64,000 bases of DNA from Mesorhizobium mediterraneum (GCF_002284565.1 NZ_NPKI01000015.1:310001-374000), one strand, 5' to 3'. Shown: positions 17,188 to 27,500, counted from the stretch's first letter. The notes: generated from the sequence alone by a model not told the origin. Program-made: numbers and translations.

Positions 17188-17587
17188 TCCTTCGCAAAAA
17201 AACGGACGCACCCGATTGCTCGACAGACCTCGATTTTTCTGGCTTTTCTTCAGCCTTTCCGGGCGAGTGAACCCCAGCGCCTACGTTCTGGCCGGTCTTT
17301 TGCCGCTCCTCGTTCAGCTTTTTCTGCTCTACCAGTTCTCGCGAACGCCGCTCGGCACTGCCGCAAGCCAGTACTGGGCGCTCGCCTGGTGGATCGCTGT
17401 GGTCGTCTCGACATGGTCGACCTTTGCGCTAACGGCGAAGCGGTTCCATGATTTCGGCAAGCCTACCTACTACGCATTGATCTCTCTCGTCATCGGCGCC
17501 ATTCTCCTTATCATTCTGGCCTTTTTCAAAAGTGATCCCGGACCCAACCGCTACGGCAAACATACCAATGCACCGGCCGAATCCTGA
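17168..17587 (+). CDS. DUF805 family small membrane protein
   Basis: A 139-residue inner-membrane protein with three to four transmembrane segments. The DUF805 marks are '[17 protein letters not shown]', the conserved [12 protein letters not shown] and the terminal DPGPNRYGK. Function unknown. The ATG used overlaps the dapD 3' end by 20 nt; a later GTG (at VNPSAY) is possible but would cut the family N-terminus. Confidence 0.8.
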   Translation: MNCFAIDPSQKNGRTRLLDRPRFFWLFFSLSGRVNPSAYVLAGLLPLLVQLFLLYQFSRTPLGTAASQYWALAWWIAVVVSTWSTFALTAKRFHDFGKPTYYALISLVIGAILLIILAFFKSDPGPNRYGKHTNAPAES

Positions 17588-17608
17588 ACGTCGATCGGGT
17601 CTCTCGCC

Positions 17609-18310
17609 ATGCGCTACCGCACGCTTGATTCGAAACTGATCATCGAAACCGCCGAGCAACTGGAAAAACGCGTCGCCGACCGTTTTCCCGATGCAGGCTT
17701 GCGTGGCGTCGCCATTGAACTTGTGTCGCTGTCGCGTGATCTGGCCAAGGCGGCGAAGGCGCTGGAAGCGCCGATCTGGTGGCTGCGCGGCGTCATCATC
17801 GCCGCCATTGCCGCTGGCGCGCTGATGTTCCTGTTCGTCGGCACCATCCTGCCGCTCGGCCGTGTCTCGGCAAACCACGATGCCATCCAGTCGGTGCAGG
17901 GCATAGAATCCTCGATCAACGTGATCATCCTGACGGCGCTGGGCTTCCTGGCCTTGATCCGAACCGAGGAGCGTATCAAGCGCAAGCAGGTGTTTCGCAA
18001 GCTTCACGGCTTGCGATCGCTGATCCACGTCATCGACATGCATCAGCTGACCAAGGATCCGGCAGTGCTTTCAGCCGATTTCAAGCCGGCATCGCATTCA
18101 CCGGCACGCATAACCGACCGTGCCGATCTCGCCCGCTATCTCGACTATTGCTCCGAAATGCTGTCGATCACCGGCAAAATCGCCGCGCTGTTCGCCCAGT
18201 CGGTCAACGACAATGTCGTCGTCGATGGCGTCAACGACATCGAGACTCTCGCCTCCAACCTGTCGCGGAAGATCTGGCAAAAGATCACGCTGATCGAAGG
18301 CCGGCACTGA
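17609..18310 (+). CDS. Hypothetical protein with two membrane segments
   Basis: A 233-residue protein not recognised as a named family. It has an amphipathic N-terminus, two transmembrane segments (residues about 60-84 and 103-118), a basic patch 'RTEERIKRKQVFRKLHGLR' and a C-terminal helical domain with 'YLDYCSEMLSITGKIAALFA' and a terminal coiled helix. It may be cotranscribed with the DUF805 gene 21 nt upstream. No catalytic motif seen. Confidence 0.75.
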   Translation: MRYRTLDSKLIIETAEQLEKRVADRFPDAGLRGVAIELVSLSRDLAKAAKALEAPIWWLRGVIIAAIAAGALMFLFVGTILPLGRVSANHDAIQSVQGIESSINVIILTALGFLALIRTEERIKRKQVFRKLHGLRSLIHVIDMHQLTKDPAVLSADFKPASHSPARITDRADLARYLDYCSEMLSITGKIAALFAQSVNDNVVVDGVNDIETLASNLSRKIWQKITLIEGRH

Positions 18311-18682
18311 TCGCGGTGTCAGGCCGGGCGATCCATGATTTTCCTGCTCTGCCTTGCGAACCAGTGCCGTGACACGCTTTATCAGCGGCGCCGGCGTGCC
18401 CTCTCTGTCAGCCAGGCGCAGGATCGCACCTTGCAGCTCGTCGATCTCGGTCGGCCGGCCGCGCTGCAGATCGTCCCACATCGACGAGCGTGCCTCGGGA
18501 TCGATCGCAAGCATGCGCCGCGCCAGCTCGGTGGCCCGCAACCCGTCCTTCCGCAAGGCCTCTTCGATGCGCGGCCGCGCCAGCAGAATCACCCGTCGCC
18601 CGGCGAGCGCGAGACAGCCGCCGGCATAGCAGCCGATGCTGCCGGCGCCGGCAATGACGATCCTCCTGTCCTCGTTGGCCAT
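18311..18682 (-). pseudogene. 2-dehydropantoate 2-reductase (panE-like) with large internal deletion
   Basis: The product starts MANEDRRIVIAGAGSIGCYA with the intact GxGxxG NADPH motif and reads on to 'EALRKDGLRATEL' (about residue 53). It then jumps directly to 'ARRMLAIDPEARSSMWDDLQ' and 'RGRPTEIDELQG', blocks that belong to the C-terminal domain of ketopantoate reductases. About 180-200 residues of the middle, including the catalytic Lys region, are missing while the frame is kept. The frame then runs on past the expected end to 18098, under the convergent hypothetical gene. A functional enzyme is not expected. Confidence 0.78.
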
Positions 18683-18799
18683 CTGATGGTGCTGCCTTGG
18701 CCTGCGACTATACGACATGAAAACCATAATGTCGGCGGGATGGCTGGCCCTTATGTCTGGCCGTGACAGGCCTTACGCTTTCGACTATCGCTTTTGCCC

Positions 18800-19999
18800 A
18801 TGACGTTGCCTTCCGATCCCGCCAGAAATCTAGCCGCCCTTATCCGCTGTGCCTCGGTGACGCCCGCTGAAGGCGGAGCACTGAGCACGCTCGAAACAAT
18901 GCTGAAGCCGCTCGGCTTTTCCGTCGAGCGCCCGGTGTTTTCGGAAGGCGGCACGCCCGATATCGAAAATCTCTATGCGCGGTGCTCCGGCAACGGTCCG
19001 CATCTGATGTTCGCTGGGCATACCGACGTGGTGCCGGTCGGCGACGAAGCTTCATGGACTCATCCGCCTTTCGCCGCCGAGATTGCCAAGGGCGAGATGT
19101 TCGGCCGCGGCGCCGTCGACATGAAGGGCGGCATCGCCTGTTTCATCGCCGCGGTGGCGCGCCATATCGAGTCGAAGGGCGGCTTGAAAGGCTCGGTCTC
19201 GCTGCTGATCACCGGCGATGAAGAAGGGCCGGCCATCAACGGCACGACAAAGCTGCTCGAATGGGCGGCCGCCAAGGGCGAGAAATGGGATGCGTCCGTC
19301 GTCGGCGAGCCGACCAATCCCGACGCGCTGGGCGACATGATCAAGATCGGCCGGCGCGGTTCGCTGTCCGGCAGCATCATCGTCAATGGCCGGCAGGGCC
19401 ACGCCGCCTATCCGCAGCTTGCCGACAACCCGGTGCGCGGCCTGATGACGCTGGTCGACGCCTTGCTGCACCCCGTCTTCGACGAGGGCACAAAGGATTT
19501 CCAGCCGACCAATCTGGAAGTGACCTCGATCGACGTCGGCAATCCGGCCACCAATGTCATTCCGGCGAAGGCGACCGCCACCTTCAACATCCGCTTCAAC
19601 GACACATGGACCGCCGAGACCATCCAGGCGGAAATCCACAACCGTCTCGACAAGGCGGCGAAGCGCAAGAAATACCGGACCGGCAAGACGACGCCGGTCG
19701 ATTACGAGCTCGTCTGGCGCGATCGGCCGAGCCACGTCTTCCTCACTCGCGACGACCGGCTGATCGAGGCGCTCAGCGGCTCGGTCAAGGCGGTGATCGG
19801 CAGGAAGCCGGCGCTTTCCACCTCCGGCGGCACCTCCGACGCCCGCTTCATCAAGGACTATTGTCCGGTGGTCGAGTTCGGGCTGGTCGGCAAGACCATG
19901 CACATGGTCGATGAACGCGTCGCGCTTGCCGACCTCGAGACGCTGACGCAAATTTATCAGCGCTTCATCGAAGACTGGTTCGAGCGAGGCATGTCGTAA
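18800..19999 (+). CDS. dapE: Succinyl-diaminopimelate desuccinylase
   Basis: A zinc metallohydrolase of the M20 family in lysine/diaminopimelate synthesis. The 399-residue protein has metal and catalytic blocks '[13 protein letters not shown]', '[10 protein letters not shown]' and the catalytic Glu pair in '[11 protein letters not shown]', plus '[11 protein letters not shown]' and 'TMHMVDERV'. An upstream TTG two codons earlier is open; the ATG giving [10 protein letters not shown] is chosen. The downstream membrane-protein gene begins 2 nt after the stop. Confidence 0.97.
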   Translation: MTLPSDPARNLAALIRCASVTPAEGGALSTLETMLKPLGFSVERPVFSEGGTPDIENLYARCSGNGPHLMFAGHTDVVPVGDEASWTHPPFAAEIAKGEMFGRGAVDMKGGIACFIAAVARHIESKGGLKGSVSLLITGDEEGPAINGTTKLLEWAAAKGEKWDASVVGEPTNPDALGDMIKIGRRGSLSGSIIVNGRQGHAAYPQLADNPVRGLMTLVDALLHPVFDEGTKDFQPTNLEVTSIDVGNPATNVIPAKATATFNIRFNDTWTAETIQAEIHNRLDKAAKRKKYRTGKTTPVDYELVWRDRPSHVFLTRDDRLIEALSGSVKAVIGRKPALSTSGGTSDARFIKDYCPVVEFGLVGKTMHMVDERVALADLETLTQIYQRFIEDWFERGMS

Positions 20000-20001
20000 C
20001 C

Positions 20002-20595
20002 ATGCTTTCGTCGGACGAAACCTATGCTTCCCTGACCGGCGCCTGGCGACTGATGCTCGGCAAGGCCGACGGGCTGCGCCTGCTCGACCTTTCGGCCGAC
20101 GGTTTCTGGAATTCCTTCTTCGCCATCATCGTCGCGGCACCGGCGCTGATCGTCGGTTGGGTCGGCCTTGCCAACGAGATCGGCGATCCGGATGCATTCG
20201 CGGGGCGCTTCAGCATGCTGATCCGTCTGGCGACGGTCGACATTGGCGCCTGGGTACTGCCGCTTGTCGGCCTTGCCTTTATCGCGCCGCGTGCCGGCAT
20301 TGGCGGGCGCTTCGTCCACTATGTCGTCGCCAGCAACTGGGCGTCGGCGATCATCGCCTGGATGATGCTGCCGTCGGCGTTGATCAGGCTTTTCCTGCCT
20401 TCCACCAACGAGTTCGCCCTACTGGCGTCGCTGCTTTTGTTTGCGCTGTCGATGGTCCTGACCTGGCGGATGACAAACATCGCCATCGGCAGGGGCGCAG
20501 CTGTCGGCACCGCCGTCTTCGCCGGCATGTTCGTGGCGTCGCTGGTCGTTCTGTTCGGCCTGCAGGCGCTGCTCGGCATCGGTGCGCCCGCTTAA
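20002..20595 (+). CDS. Conserved hypothetical membrane protein between dapE and truA
   Basis: A 197-residue protein with about five transmembrane segments, for example '[18 protein letters not shown]', '[13 protein letters not shown]', and a C-terminal '[19 protein letters not shown]'. No known domain recognised. It starts 2 nt after the dapE stop, so it is probably cotranscribed, and its 3' end overlaps the 3' end of the convergent truA by 4 nt. Confidence 0.8.
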   Translation: MLSSDETYASLTGAWRLMLGKADGLRLLDLSADGFWNSFFAIIVAAPALIVGWVGLANEIGDPDAFAGRFSMLIRLATVDIGAWVLPLVGLAFIAPRAGIGGRFVHYVVASNWASAIIAWMMLPSALIRLFLPSTNEFALLASLLLFALSMVLTWRMTNIAIGRGAAVGTAVFAGMFVASLVVLFGLQALLGIGAPA

Positions 20596-21347
20596 TCGAC
20601 TTTCGGATAATCCACACCGACGAGAAAAAGTCCGTCGGGCGGCGCAACCTGGCCGCAGGCTGCACGGTCGCGCGCATCGAGCGCCGCCTTCAGGTCGGCA
20701 ATTGTCCAGCCGCCTTCGCCGACGCGCTTCAGCGAGCCGACCATCGAGCGCACCTGATTGTGCAGGAACGAGCGCGCCGAGACTCGCACTTCGATCACGT
20801 CAGCCAGCCGACTGACATCCAGCCGATCAAGCGTCCGGATCGGGCTGTCGGCCTGGCATTGGGTCGAGCGGAACGTAGTGAAATCATGCCGCCCCAGCAG
20901 CACTTTTGCCGCCTCGTGCATGGCCTCGGCGTCGAGCCGCTTCGGCACCCACCAGATCTTGCCCTTGTCGAGCGCCGCCGGCGCGCGCCGGTTGACGATG
21001 CGGTAGAGATAGTGGCGGCCGATCGCCGAGAAACGCGCGTCGAAGCTATCAGGCACGACAGCCGCCTTGAGGACGGCGATGCGCGCCTTGGCCGCTTGCA
21101 GATGGGCATTGACCGCATCGCGCACCTTGTCATCAGGCCACGCCTTGACGAGATCGACATGCGCTACCTGGCCGGTCGCATGGACGCCGGCATCGGTGCG
21201 GCCTGCGCCGCGCAGCGAGACCTGCTCGCCGCAGAATTTCTCGATCGCCTGCTCGATCGCCTGCTGCACCGAAGGCTGGTCTGCCTGGCGCTGCCAGCCG
21301 GCATAGAGGCTGCCGTCATATTCGATGTCCAGGCGAAAACGCGGCAT
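20592..21347 (-). CDS. truA: tRNA pseudouridine(38-40) synthase
   Basis: Modifies uridines 38-40 in the tRNA anticodon stem. The 251-residue protein opens with [20 protein letters not shown], typical for TruA, and has the catalytic Asp in '[18 protein letters not shown]'. '[13 protein letters not shown]' and '[17 protein letters not shown]' are conserved. Length is typical. It is the last gene of a def-fmt-GNAT-truA run on the minus strand. Confidence 0.97.
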   Translation of the reverse strand: MPRFRLDIEYDGSLYAGWQRQADQPSVQQAIEQAIEKFCGEQVSLRGAGRTDAGVHATGQVAHVDLVKAWPDDKVRDAVNAHLQAAKARIAVLKAAVVPDSFDARFSAIGRHYLYRIVNRRAPAALDKGKIWWVPKRLDAEAMHEAAKVLLGRHDFTTFRSTQCQADSPIRTLDRLDVSRLADVIEVRVSARSFLHNQVRSMVGSLKRVGEGGWTIADLKAALDARDRAACGQVAPPDGLFLVGVDYPKVD

Positions 21348-21365
21348 TCCTAAAGCAGGATGAGG

Positions 21366-21875
21366 TTAGGCGGCGAGCGCGGAGCCGAAGGCCGAAGCGT
21401 AGACCAGCTTGCCGGTCTCAGGCGCCTCGCCCCAGGCCAGCGCCTGCAGCGCGTCGCCCTGATATTCGCTCTCGAATTTTTCGGCGCGTGCGTGGCTGTA
21501 GCCGAAGCGGCCATAATAGGCGGGATCGCCAAGCACCACCGCCAGCACCTCGCCGGCGTCCTTGAGGCGGATATGCGCCTCGCGGACCAGCGCGCCGCCG
21601 ATGCCGGTGCCATGGAATGACGGCTCGACGGCCAAAGGCGCCAGCGCCACCGCCGGGAAGCTCTTGCCGCCATTTTGCACGAAAAGCCTGGAAAACAGGA
21701 TGTGGCCGACCACCTGCCCATCTTCGTCCGCCACCAGCTCGACGACGGCATCGCCGCCGGTGACCAGCGCGTCGACCAGTCCGGCCTCCGCCTGCTGGCC
21801 GAATGCGTGTTCCTCGACGAGGCGGATCGCCTCGCGGTCCCGCGGCGTCGCCGCGCGTATCGACATCATGCTCAT
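21366..21875 (-). CDS. GNAT family N-acetyltransferase, YhbS-like
   Basis: A 169-residue acetyltransferase with the acetyl-CoA loop '[16 protein letters not shown]' (R/Q-x-x-G-x-G/A) after '[13 protein letters not shown]', and the YhbS-type tail '[14 protein letters not shown]'. Substrate unknown. The ATG overlaps the fmt stop (ATGA), so it is translationally coupled within the def-fmt operon; a second ATG (MSIRAATP) three codons later is possible. Confidence 0.9.
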   Translation of the reverse strand: MSMMSIRAATPRDREAIRLVEEHAFGQQAEAGLVDALVTGGDAVVELVADEDGQVVGHILFSRLFVQNGGKSFPAVALAPLAVEPSFHGTGIGGALVREAHIRLKDAGEVLAVVLGDPAYYGRFGYSHARAEKFESEYQGDALQALAWGEAPETGKLVYASAFGSALAA

Positions 21876-22807
21876 GAGAATTTCGTTCCTTTTTCGAGCT
21901 TGGCCCCGCGCAGAAACTCTTGCGCGGCAATGGGCCTTCCGCCCGCACGTTGAACTTCGACCAGCCTGATGGCGCCTGACCCGCAGGCGACCGTCAGGCG
22001 GTCATCGAGAATTCCTCCCGACTCGCCGGCGCCTTGCGAAAGCGTCGAGCGAAGCAGTTTCAGCCGTTCCAGGCGGCCGCCGATTTCGGTCTCGCACCAT
22101 GCGCCGGGAAAGGGCGACAGGCCGCGAATATGATCGTGGACTTCGCCAGCAGGCCGCGTCCAGTCCACGCGCGTCTCCGCTTTATCGATCTTTTTGGCGT
22201 AGGTCACCCCCACCGTCGCCTGCGTGGTAAATGTCAGGGCATCCCGTTCCAGCCGTGCCAGCGCTTCCGCCATCAGCGCGGCACCAATGAGCATCAACCG
22301 ATCGTGCAGGTCGCCGGCCGTCATATCGGGGCCGATGGCGCATTTTTCAATCATCGCCACCGGACCGGTGTCCAGACCTTCCTCCATCCGCATCACCATC
22401 ATGCCTGTCTCGGTATCGCCGGCCATGACGGCGCGTTGAACAGGTGCAGCGCCGCGCCAGCGTGGCAGCAACGACGCATGACCATTGAGGCAGCCGAGCC
22501 GCGGCGCCTCGAGAATGGGTTTGGGCAACAGCAATCCATAGGCGACGACCACGGCGACATCGGCCCGCAAGGCGCGGAACGCCTGCTGCTCGGCTTCGCT
22601 CTTCAGCGACACCGGCGTTCGCACCTCGATGCCCAGCCGCTCTGCCTCGCGCTGCACCGGCGACGGTGTCAGTTCCAGCCCGCGGCGACCGGCGGCGCGC
22701 GGCGGCTGGGTGTAGACGGCCACTATCTCATGCCCGGCTTCCGCGATCGCCCGCAGCGTCGGCACCGAGAATTCGGGCGTGCCCATGAAAACGACGCGCA
22801 GGGGCAT
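21872..22807 (-). CDS. fmt: Methionyl-tRNA formyltransferase
   Basis: Formylates initiator Met-tRNA using 10-formyl-tetrahydrofolate. The 311-residue protein starts [20 protein letters not shown] and has the catalytic Asn-His in '[20 protein letters not shown]' and the following '[20 protein letters not shown]'. The C-terminal tRNA-binding barrel is present. It lies 9 nt downstream of def, its functional partner. Confidence 0.97.
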   Translation of the reverse strand: MPLRVVFMGTPEFSVPTLRAIAEAGHEIVAVYTQPPRAAGRRGLELTPSPVQREAERLGIEVRTPVSLKSEAEQQAFRALRADVAVVVAYGLLLPKPILEAPRLGCLNGHASLLPRWRGAAPVQRAVMAGDTETGMMVMRMEEGLDTGPVAMIEKCAIGPDMTAGDLHDRLMLIGAALMAEALARLERDALTFTTQATVGVTYAKKIDKAETRVDWTRPAGEVHDHIRGLSPFPGAWCETEIGGRLERLKLLRSTLSQGAGESGGILDDRLTVACGSGAIRLVEVQRAGGRPIAAQEFLRGAKLEKGTKFS

Positions 22808-22816
22808 TTTTGAGCC

Positions 22817-23362
22817 CTATCCCACCAACTTGCCGGGCGCCTTGCTGCCCGGCGCTTTATCCCTGGCGAGCTTCTTGAACTTCTTCACCACCATGTCGCG
22901 CTTCAGCTTCGAGATGTGGTCGATGAACAGAACGCCGTTGAGATGATCTATCTCATGCTGCAGGCAGGTCGCCATCAGCCCTTCGGCCTCGATCTCCTGC
23001 AGCTTGCCGTCGCGATCGAGATATTTCACACGCACGGCGGCGGGGCGCTCGACCTCGGCATAGTAATCCGGGATCGACAGGCAACCCTCCTCGTAGACCG
23101 AGCGCTGATCGGCGCTGTCGAGAACCTCGGGGTTGATGAAGACATGCGGCGCCGGCGTCTCGTCTTCCTTGGCGAGGTCGATCACCAGCATGCGCAACGG
23201 TTCGCCGACCTGGATCGCCGCCAGGCCGATGCCCGGCGCATCGTACATGGTCTCCAGCATGTCGTCGGCGAGTTTGCGCAAGGCGCCGTCGACGCGCTCG
23301 ATCGGTTTCGAAACCTGGCGCAGAACGGGATCGGGAAGGATGATGAGAGGCTTGATCGACAT
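22817..23362 (-). CDS. def: Peptide deformylase
   Basis: Removes the formyl group from nascent proteins. The 181-residue metalloenzyme has all three motifs: GIGLAAIQ (GxGLAAxQ), EGCLSIP with the metal Cys, and HEIDHLNG with the two His ligands and catalytic Glu. The Lys/Ala-rich tail after residue 165 is a common extension. First gene of the def-fmt-GNAT-truA operon. Confidence 0.97.
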   Translation of the reverse strand: MSIKPLIILPDPVLRQVSKPIERVDGALRKLADDMLETMYDAPGIGLAAIQVGEPLRMLVIDLAKEDETPAPHVFINPEVLDSADQRSVYEEGCLSIPDYYAEVERPAAVRVKYLDRDGKLQEIEAEGLMATCLQHEIDHLNGVLFIDHISKLKRDMVVKKFKKLARDKAPGSKAPGKLVG

Positions 23363-23466
23363 GGCGTCTCACCTAAGACGTCGCACGGAAAGCGTCAACC
23401 GGGGCAATTGAAGCGCCGTTCACGTTTTGATCTGTGCCGTCAGGGAGAATCATCTATGCTGTCCAT

Positions 23467-24735
23467 ATGAACGACCTGACATCAATCCTGTCCGAACCAA
23501 TCGCCCGGCTCGGCGCCACCACGATCACGCTCGGCCACGCATCGGCATTCGGCGCGATCCTGTTTCTGGGCCTGTTCGTGGCGCTGGTCGTCGCGCTGTG
23601 GCGGTCGGCCAAGGCGCGTGCAGTGGCGGCTGCGGAAGCCGCCGACCACGCCCGCGACGCCGAGGCGCGGATGGCCGGCATCCTGCAAAGCCAGGCCGAG
23701 ATGCAGGGCCGCATGGGCGCCATCGCCGAAGTGTTCGGGGCGCGGCAGGCCGAACTCACACAGTCGATCGGCCAACGCCTCGACGCGATGACCGGCCGCC
23801 TCGGCCAGACCATGACCGAGCAGACGAAATCGACGCATGAGAGCCTTGCCAAGCTGCAGGAACGGCTGGCGGTCATCGATATCGCGCAGGGCAACATCCA
23901 GTCGCTGGCCGGCCAGGTCGTTCAGCTTCAGGCGATCCTCTCCAACAAGCAGACGCGCGGCGCCTTCGGCCAGTCGCGCATGGAGGCGATCGTCGCCGAC
24001 GGCCTGCCGCACGGCGCCTACGAATTCCAGGCGACCTTGTCGAACGGCAGCCGGCCCGACTGCCTGGTGAAGATGCCGAACGGCGCGCCGGCTCTTGCCA
24101 TAGACGCCAAGTTTCCGCTGGAAGCCTGGAACGCCATCCGTGCCGCCGAAGGTGTCGATTTGCAGAAGGTCGCCGCACAAGCGTTTCGACGCGACATCGA
24201 GGTGCATGTCCGCGATATATCAGAAAAATACCTGATCCAGGGCGAGACGCAGGACACCGCTTTCATGTTCGTGCCGTCGGAATCGGTGTTTGCCGAGATC
24301 CACGAGAATTTCGAGGGGATTGTCCACAAGGCGCACCGCGCCCGCATCGTCATCGTCTCGCCGTCGCTGCTGATGTTGTCGATCCAGGTCATCCAGGCGA
24401 TCCTCAAGGACGCCCGCATGCGCGAGCAGGCGCATCTGATTCAGGGCGAGGTGATCCGGCTGATGGAGGATGTCTCGCGCCTCGACGAGCGGGTGCGCAA
24501 GCTGCAGAGCCATTTCGGCCAGTCGGCCAAGGATATCGACGACATCCTCGTCTCGACGTCGAAGGTGACCAAGCGCGGCCAGAAGATCGAGGCGCTGGAG
24601 TTCGGCGCGCAGCCGACGGAGGGCGACGCCGGATCGGCCGAGACCACACACGGCGCGAAGGTCGAAGCGGGTGCGCGCGTCGCCGACTCCAAGACTGGTC
24701 AGCTGAGACTTAGGGTCGTCGAAGGCGACGACTGA
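23467..24735 (+). CDS. rmuC: DNA recombination protein RmuC
   Basis: RmuC-family predicted nuclease that limits rearrangements at repeats. The 422-residue protein has one N-terminal transmembrane segment (AILFLGLFVALVVALW), an Ala/Glu-rich coiled coil to residue about 140, and the RmuC domain with 'QTRGAFGQSRMEAIVADGLP', 'PALAIDAKFPLEAW' and 'DTAFMFVPSESVFAEI'. The frame is open 33 nt upstream, but MNDLTSIL directly precedes the membrane segment. Divergent from def. Confidence 0.94.
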   Translation: MNDLTSILSEPIARLGATTITLGHASAFGAILFLGLFVALVVALWRSAKARAVAAAEAADHARDAEARMAGILQSQAEMQGRMGAIAEVFGARQAELTQSIGQRLDAMTGRLGQTMTEQTKSTHESLAKLQERLAVIDIAQGNIQSLAGQVVQLQAILSNKQTRGAFGQSRMEAIVADGLPHGAYEFQATLSNGSRPDCLVKMPNGAPALAIDAKFPLEAWNAIRAAEGVDLQKVAAQAFRRDIEVHVRDISEKYLIQGETQDTAFMFVPSESVFAEIHENFEGIVHKAHRARIVIVSPSLLMLSIQVIQAILKDARMREQAHLIQGEVIRLMEDVSRLDERVRKLQSHFGQSAKDIDDILVSTSKVTKRGQKIEALEFGAQPTEGDAGSAETTHGAKVEAGARVADSKTGQLRLRVVEGDD

Positions 24736-24739
24736 GAGG

Positions 24740-25144
24740 CTACTGCTCCTCGACGATCGTCGTGCCTTCGAAGTCCGGCAGCCAGTGCAGCGCCGAGCGA
24801 TGCCACAACTGCCGTCTCGGCACCAGTTCATCGCGCTGACGCGCCGTGCCTACCCTGATGCCGTAGACTTTCGGTCCGTCACCGACCGACGTGGCATAGA
24901 GATGCGAACCGCACTCGCCGCAAAAAGCCTGGGCGCGCCTGGCGCCGCTCGACCCGGTCTTGATGTAGATCTTCGGCGTGCCCCTGGTGATCCGGTAATG
25001 ATCCTCCGACGCCGGCACGGTCACCCGAAACGCCGTTCCAGTCAGTTGCTGGCAATCGATGCAGTGGCAGATATTGGTCTTTTCCGGATCGACTTCGGCC
25101 TCGTACGTGATAGCGCCGCAATGGCACCCGCCGTCGATTTTCAT
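24740..25144 (-). CDS. GFA/CENP-V family zinc protein
   Basis: A 134-residue member of the glutathione-dependent formaldehyde-activating-enzyme family. The zinc ligands are visible as CHCGAI, CHCIDCQ and CGECGSH, with the conserved 'GTAFRVTVP'. Substrate unknown; most members are not proven to act on formaldehyde. The start MKIDGGCHCG is set by GGAGG 7 nt upstream; ATGs 6 and 15 nt earlier are in frame. Confidence 0.9.
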   Translation of the reverse strand: MKIDGGCHCGAITYEAEVDPEKTNICHCIDCQQLTGTAFRVTVPASEDHYRITRGTPKIYIKTGSSGARRAQAFCGECGSHLYATSVGDGPKVYGIRVGTARQRDELVPRRQLWHRSALHWLPDFEGTTIVEEQ

Positions 25145-25361
25145 CTTCATTCCTCCCAAAATCCGTTCGGCAATGCTTGAGCGACGTGCGCCCGTTTGGA
25201 CACATAGTATGGTGTAATGCTTTGAACCTACACATCATGCTTTCCGAAATCGACTCCGACATTCGAGTCGATGCGGCAGCGCGGCAGGCGAACCTTGCAA
25301 CGGCAGGCCTCTAGTCCGGCGCTTGTCCCGACGCGGCCTGTATGGCCTTGAGCCGGCGGGC

Positions 25362-25598
25362 TCAGGTTCCGCTGGTCTGCGGCTTGACGAACAGTCGCGT
25401 GACCTCGGGCATCTCGGTCTTCAGCCGTGCCTCGATGTGTTCGACGCAGGTCTCGATCTCGGGCGCCGACAAATGGTCCTCGTTGGCAACCGGCTCGGGC
25501 GCCATCGGTCGGACTTTGAGCATTCCTTCTCCAAGCGTGAGAACAGTCCGCAGTTGGCCGGGCGCGCCAGTATGCGAAATCCGCTGTGAAGGTGGGGC
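25362..25598 (-). pseudogene. Fragment resembling the C-terminal domain of a cation efflux (CDF) transporter
   Basis: The frame is open from a TAA at 25599-25601 to a TGA at 25362-25364. The last 45 residues, 'NEDHLSAPEIETCVEHIEAR' then 'LKTEMPEVTRLFVKPQTSGT', look like the cytoplasmic dimerisation domain of cation diffusion facilitators. No transmembrane part remains upstream. An internal ATG (25523) could give a 53-residue peptide, but a remnant is more likely. The rest of the 25145-25730 interval shows no gene. Confidence 0.45.
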
Positions 25599-25730
25599 TT
25601 AGCCACAACCGCTCAAGGTCGGTCCGTCGTTGCAGGGCTGGCGTGTTTTCATCGAGCCAAGACTGACGCTAGGTACCGTGCCGGGAATGAGATATAGTTC
25701 AGATACTAGTGACTGCCGGGCGCTGGCACA

Positions 25731-27317
25731 ATGGCTGGACTGGGTGAACAGATTGCGCGTCAGCAGCGCACCATGGGACCGCTCCTGGTGGCGGCAGTGG
25801 TCATCGGCCTTATAGGCCTGCCCGTCGCAGCCTGGCTCGACCTCCGAGACCTATCGGAACGGATGCTGCGCACGCAAGCCAGCGAAATCAGCCGGATCAT
25901 CGACGAAATGCGCGGATTTTACGGCAGCGACGTCGTGGGGCGCGTGCTGCAAGCAGACGACGCCGTGACCGCGACGCACAACTACCGGGACGTGCCAGGC
26001 GCGATCCCTATTCCAGCAACCCTCTCGATCGAACTCGGCAAGCGCATCAGCGCTCACGACGGGTCCGTCAAATATCGGTTCGTCTCCGATCTACCTTTTA
26101 AAGGTCGCGACCCCCACCAGCTCGATCTATTCGAGCGGAATGCAATCTTTGCTTTGCGTGCCAACCCGAGGGAGCCGATCATCGAAGTCTCGGGTTCGCT
26201 GTTTGACCGGCACGTCCGCGCCGCGGCCCCCGTTGTAATGGGACAAGTCTGCGTGACCTGCCATAACTCACACCCGGACAGCCCCAAGACGGACTGGAAG
26301 GTAGGGGATGTCCGAGGGATCCAGGAGATATCAGTCAATCAGCCTATCGCTGCGAACGTCCTCGCCTTCAAGTATCTGCTCCTATATTTCGGCTTCGCGG
26401 CGGCGGCGGGCCTGACGTTCATTCTCCTGCAGCGTCGGCAGTCCGCCTTGGTTCAGGGCATCAACAAGGAGCTTTCCGAGGCAAACGACTTCCTGGCCGC
26501 GATTTCATTGAAGATCGCCAAATACCTCTCGCCTCAAATTTACAAAAGCATCTTCAGCGGCCAGAAGGACGTCACCATCGCGACCGAGCGCAAGAAGCTC
26601 ACGATCTTTTTCTCCGACGTCAAGGATTTCACCGCGATCGTGGAACGGCTCCAGCCCGAGGACCTGACGGTTCTCCTCAACGAGTACTTCACCGAGATGT
26701 CGAGGATCGCGCTCAAACACGGCGCCACCGTCGACAAGTTCATCGGCGACGCGCTTCTTGTGTTCTTCGGAGACCCGGAGACGCAAGGCATCGAGGAAGA
26801 CGCGAGAGCCTGCTTGCGCATGGCTGTCGACATGCAGCGTCGGCTGGAGCAGTTGAACAGGGTGTGGCGTGACCGCGGAGTTGAACGGCCCTTCCGAGCT
26901 CGCATGGGCATCAACACGGGCTATTGCAATGTTGGGAACTTCGGTTCCGATGATCGGATGGACTACACGATCATCGGAGCCGAAGCGAACTTGGCGGCCC
27001 GTCTGCAGTCGATTGCCGAGCCCGGCGGCATCTGCCTCAGCTATGAGACTTACGCGCTCGTTCGCGACCTTGTCCGGGCGCGTCCGTTAGCACCGATTGC
27101 CATGAAGGGGATCAGCCGGGAGGTTGTCCCCTACGAAGTCGAGGGCCTCCTGGGTGAACTGGCCCAGCGCCCTCAGGTCATCAGCGAGCACGCGACTGGC
27201 CTCGACTTGTTCCTCGATGTTGAGGCAATCGACGAGAACGGGGTCGACCGGGCGAAGAAACGACTTTCGGAGGCGCTCCTGGCCTTAACCATCCGAAGCA
27301 AGCCCGCCGCTTTTTAG
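25731..27317 (+). CDS. Class III adenylate cyclase with periplasmic DUF3365 heme-sensor domain
   Basis: A 528-residue membrane cyclase expected to make cAMP in response to a periplasmic signal. Transmembrane segments at about 16-35 and 214-233 bracket a DUF3365 (Tll0287-like) domain holding the heme-attachment motif CVTCH (174-178). A helical linker leads to the catalytic domain (about 285-470). Metal Asp residues are D296 ('IFFSDVKDFTAI') and D340; the adenine-selecting K336 ('DKFIGDALLVFFG') and the Asp of 'MDYTIIGAEANLAARLQ' favour ATP over GTP. A C-terminal tail of about 45 residues is unassigned. It lies between a transporter remnant and a transposase remnant, which suggests transfer. 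Confidence 0.88.
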   Translation: MAGLGEQIARQQRTMGPLLVAAVVIGLIGLPVAAWLDLRDLSERMLRTQASEISRIIDEMRGFYGSDVVGRVLQADDAVTATHNYRDVPGAIPIPATLSIELGKRISAHDGSVKYRFVSDLPFKGRDPHQLDLFERNAIFALRANPREPIIEVSGSLFDRHVRAAAPVVMGQVCVTCHNSHPDSPKTDWKVGDVRGIQEISVNQPIAANVLAFKYLLLYFGFAAAAGLTFILLQRRQSALVQGINKELSEANDFLAAISLKIAKYLSPQIYKSIFSGQKDVTIATERKKLTIFFSDVKDFTAIVERLQPEDLTVLLNEYFTEMSRIALKHGATVDKFIGDALLVFFGDPETQGIEEDARACLRMAVDMQRRLEQLNRVWRDRGVERPFRARMGINTGYCNVGNFGSDDRMDYTIIGAEANLAARLQSIAEPGGICLSYETYALVRDLVRARPLAPIAMKGISREVVPYEVEGLLGELAQRPQVISEHATGLDLFLDVEAIDENGVDRAKKRLSEALLALTIRSKPAAF

Positions 27318-27355
27318 GTTCTCTAGAAACTGTCCCACTGTCAGGGCACCTCTAT

Positions 27356-27487
27356 GCCCAGCATCATCTCGCCGAGTGCTGCTCCTCCAAACTCAAGCAG
27401 TTCCGCTGGGTCGCAACCCGCTCGAGAAAACCGCCCGCAATTACCGCCGTTGTCACTCTCGCGGCTATTGTCTTGTGGTTGCGGTAA
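27356..27487 (+). pseudogene. 3' remnant of an IS5-family transposase
   Basis: The frame ending at the TAA of 27485-27487 reads 'HHLAECCSSKLKQFRWVATR' then 'SRKPPAITAVVTLAAIVLWL'-R. This matches the usual end of IS5/IS427-type transposases (E-x-F-F-x-K-L-K-Q-F-R-R-x-A-T-R-Y-x-K ... VLWLR). The stop overlaps AACTGTCCACA, a typical IS427-group terminal sequence. The rest of the element is missing, and the convergent transglutaminase gene ends 14 nt beyond the stop. Confidence 0.7.
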
Positions 27488-27500
27488 CTGTCCACACGGC

